64,000 bases of DNA from CAZSMK01 sp964608095 (GTDB lineage Bacteria; Sumerlaeota; Sumerlaeia; MWCT01; JAGHBZ01), in the NCBI GenBank assembly GCA_964608095.1, contig CAZSMK010000026.1, positions 62,001-126,000 of the forward strand, in the 5' to 3' direction. The position numbers and the translations under genes were made by a program. The notes below the pieces were generated by a model. The model worked only from the letters and a program-made list of their open reading frames with translations. It did not search any database and had not been told where the DNA came from. Each line of letters begins with the position of its first letter. Position 1 is the first letter of the stretch. Below are positions 63,541 to 64,000 of this stretch, piece by piece.

Positions 63541-63816
63541 TCAGGAATCTGGACGAATCGGCTCTGTACGTAACTTCATGCCGAGGGCATGGATAACATT
63601 GAGGATTGTGTCGAAGCGCGGGATTCGCTCCCCGGAGAGGGCTTTGTAAAGGCTTTCTCGCATCAGGCTGGCATCACGCGCTATCTGTAACATACCCCGT
63701 GCCCGTGCGATATTGCCTAACGCTTTAGCAATAAATGCAGCATCGCCTCCTGCTTCATCGAGACAGGCTTCAAGATACGCAGCCATCTCATCATTCATGG
63801 GTACGCAGATGTTCAT
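63541..63816 (-). CDS. Addiction-module antidote-like DNA-binding protein (HigA/TIGR02684 type)
   Basis: A 91-residue protein: MAAYLEACLDEAGGDAAFIAKALGNIARARGMLQIARDASLMRESLYKALSGERIPRFDTILNVIHALGMKL, which is the whole helix-turn-helix of this antidote family (QIARDASLMRESLYKAL). The usual N-terminal 10-15 residues (a short strand) are replaced by MNICVPM. A toxin gene normally lies next to it; the flanking gap of 55 bases and the partial gene beyond do not show one, so it may be an orphan. The gene is intact. Confidence 0.8.
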   Translation of the reverse strand: MNICVPMNDEMAAYLEACLDEAGGDAAFIAKALGNIARARGMLQIARDASLMRESLYKALSGERIPRFDTILNVIHALGMKLRTEPIRPDS

Positions 63817-63850
63817 TTACATCATATCGTGTTGTCTTTATTTTAGCCAC

Positions 63851-63879
63851 AAAAATACTCCTGAAGATTCCTCAGGAGT
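63851..63879 (-). terminator. Rho-independent terminator
   Basis: On the minus strand an 8-bp perfect stem ACTCCTGA/TCAGGAGT with a 7-base loop (63857-63879) is followed by ATTTTT (63851-63856). It overlaps the stop codon of the partial gene at the edge and sits before the antidote-like gene, so it should end the upstream transcript. Confidence 0.7.
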
Positions 63880-64000
63880 GGGTGGCATAATGTTTTTTGC
63901 ACTCGGCTTCGCGGCCGCGTACTACTCGTTTTCCTTTTAGTTCTCCGTGTTCAGCGGTTACTACTGTACATTGGTCTTCCTCGTTGTCCTTTTTAAAATA
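63872..64000 (-). CDS. Partial gene at the window edge, C-terminal 42 residues
   Basis: The minus-strand frame is open from base 64000 to a TGA at 63872-63874, and it reads KKDNEEDQCTVVTAEHGEL then KGKRVVRGREAECKKHYATHS. It ends exactly at the terminator stem, which supports it as a real gene end. It is hydrophilic and unrecognised. A toxin partner of the antidote-like gene would lie here, but this short piece does not look like a RelE/HigB end. Confidence 0.45.
   Translation of the reverse strand, partial: YFKKDNEEDQCTVVTAEHGELKGKRVVRGREAECKKHYATHS

Overview
The window is one stretch of chromosome from a Gram-negative bacterium. Supporting features are an O-antigen ligase-type protein, a PBP4-type D,D-carboxypeptidase, a lipoprotein signal, secreted proteins with signal peptides, a sigma-54 response regulator and AAGGAG-type ribosome binding sites. 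Base composition is moderate. The mix of families (short class III-like Hcp, short EF-Ts, SpoIID-like protein without a signal peptide, long secreted beta-repeat proteins, many micro- and hairpin repeats) suggests an uncultured, deep-branching lineage. I cannot name the phylum from sequence alone. TGA, TAA and TAG all serve as ordinary stops.

Layout. 1-228: end of a ZIP metal transporter. 229-3538: repeat-rich leader, then an Rrf2 regulator, a ferredoxin-like protein and a short hybrid-cluster protein, which looks like a nitrosative/redox stress operon. 3755-9319: O-antigen ligase, DUF4405 membrane protein, sensor kinase, NtrC-type regulator and a membrane-anchored coiled-coil protein. 9340-13724 (minus): GT39-type glycosyltransferase, recJ, nadC. 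13902-24840: comB, a secreted GHL10-like protein, coaD-panB, a cysteine-hydrolase-fold protein lacking its cysteine, three sugar/glycan genes around tRNA-Leu(CAG), and an ACT protein paired with DUF711. 25156-28440: SpoIID-like protein, then a GxxExxY (PD-(D/E)XK-like) gene embedded in an array of hairpin repeats. 28481-31494 (minus): thiE-thiC-thiL. 31495-33030: non-coding repeat region sharing two modules with the 229-900 region and holding a long alternating purine-pyrimidine tract.

33031-46146: radical SAM protein, a frameshifted lipoprotein, divergent PBP4 and C-terminal processing protease, a cohesin-like secreted protein, a STAS-TPR fusion, a Trm112-like protein, an anchored coiled-coil protein, ahcY and two small proteins. 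46647-54118: the conserved rpsB-tsf-pyrH-frr-uppS-cdsA block followed by a YfhO-like membrane protein. 54144-60568 (minus): an isolated phage-type terminase pair downstream of two tandem secreted fibre-like paralogs. 60785-64000: DUF202 protein, family 4 uracil-DNA glycosylase, then a decayed accessory patch (ISL3 transposase remnant cutting a rhuM-like gene, restriction-modification-like debris, an addiction-module antidote-like gene and a partial gene at the edge).

Best candidates for something undescribed: the nuclease-like gene locked inside the hairpin-repeat array (27182-28440), and the terminase pair with no capsid genes lying next to fibre-like secreted paralogs (54144-60568). No complete prophage, CRISPR array or intact defence system is visible.
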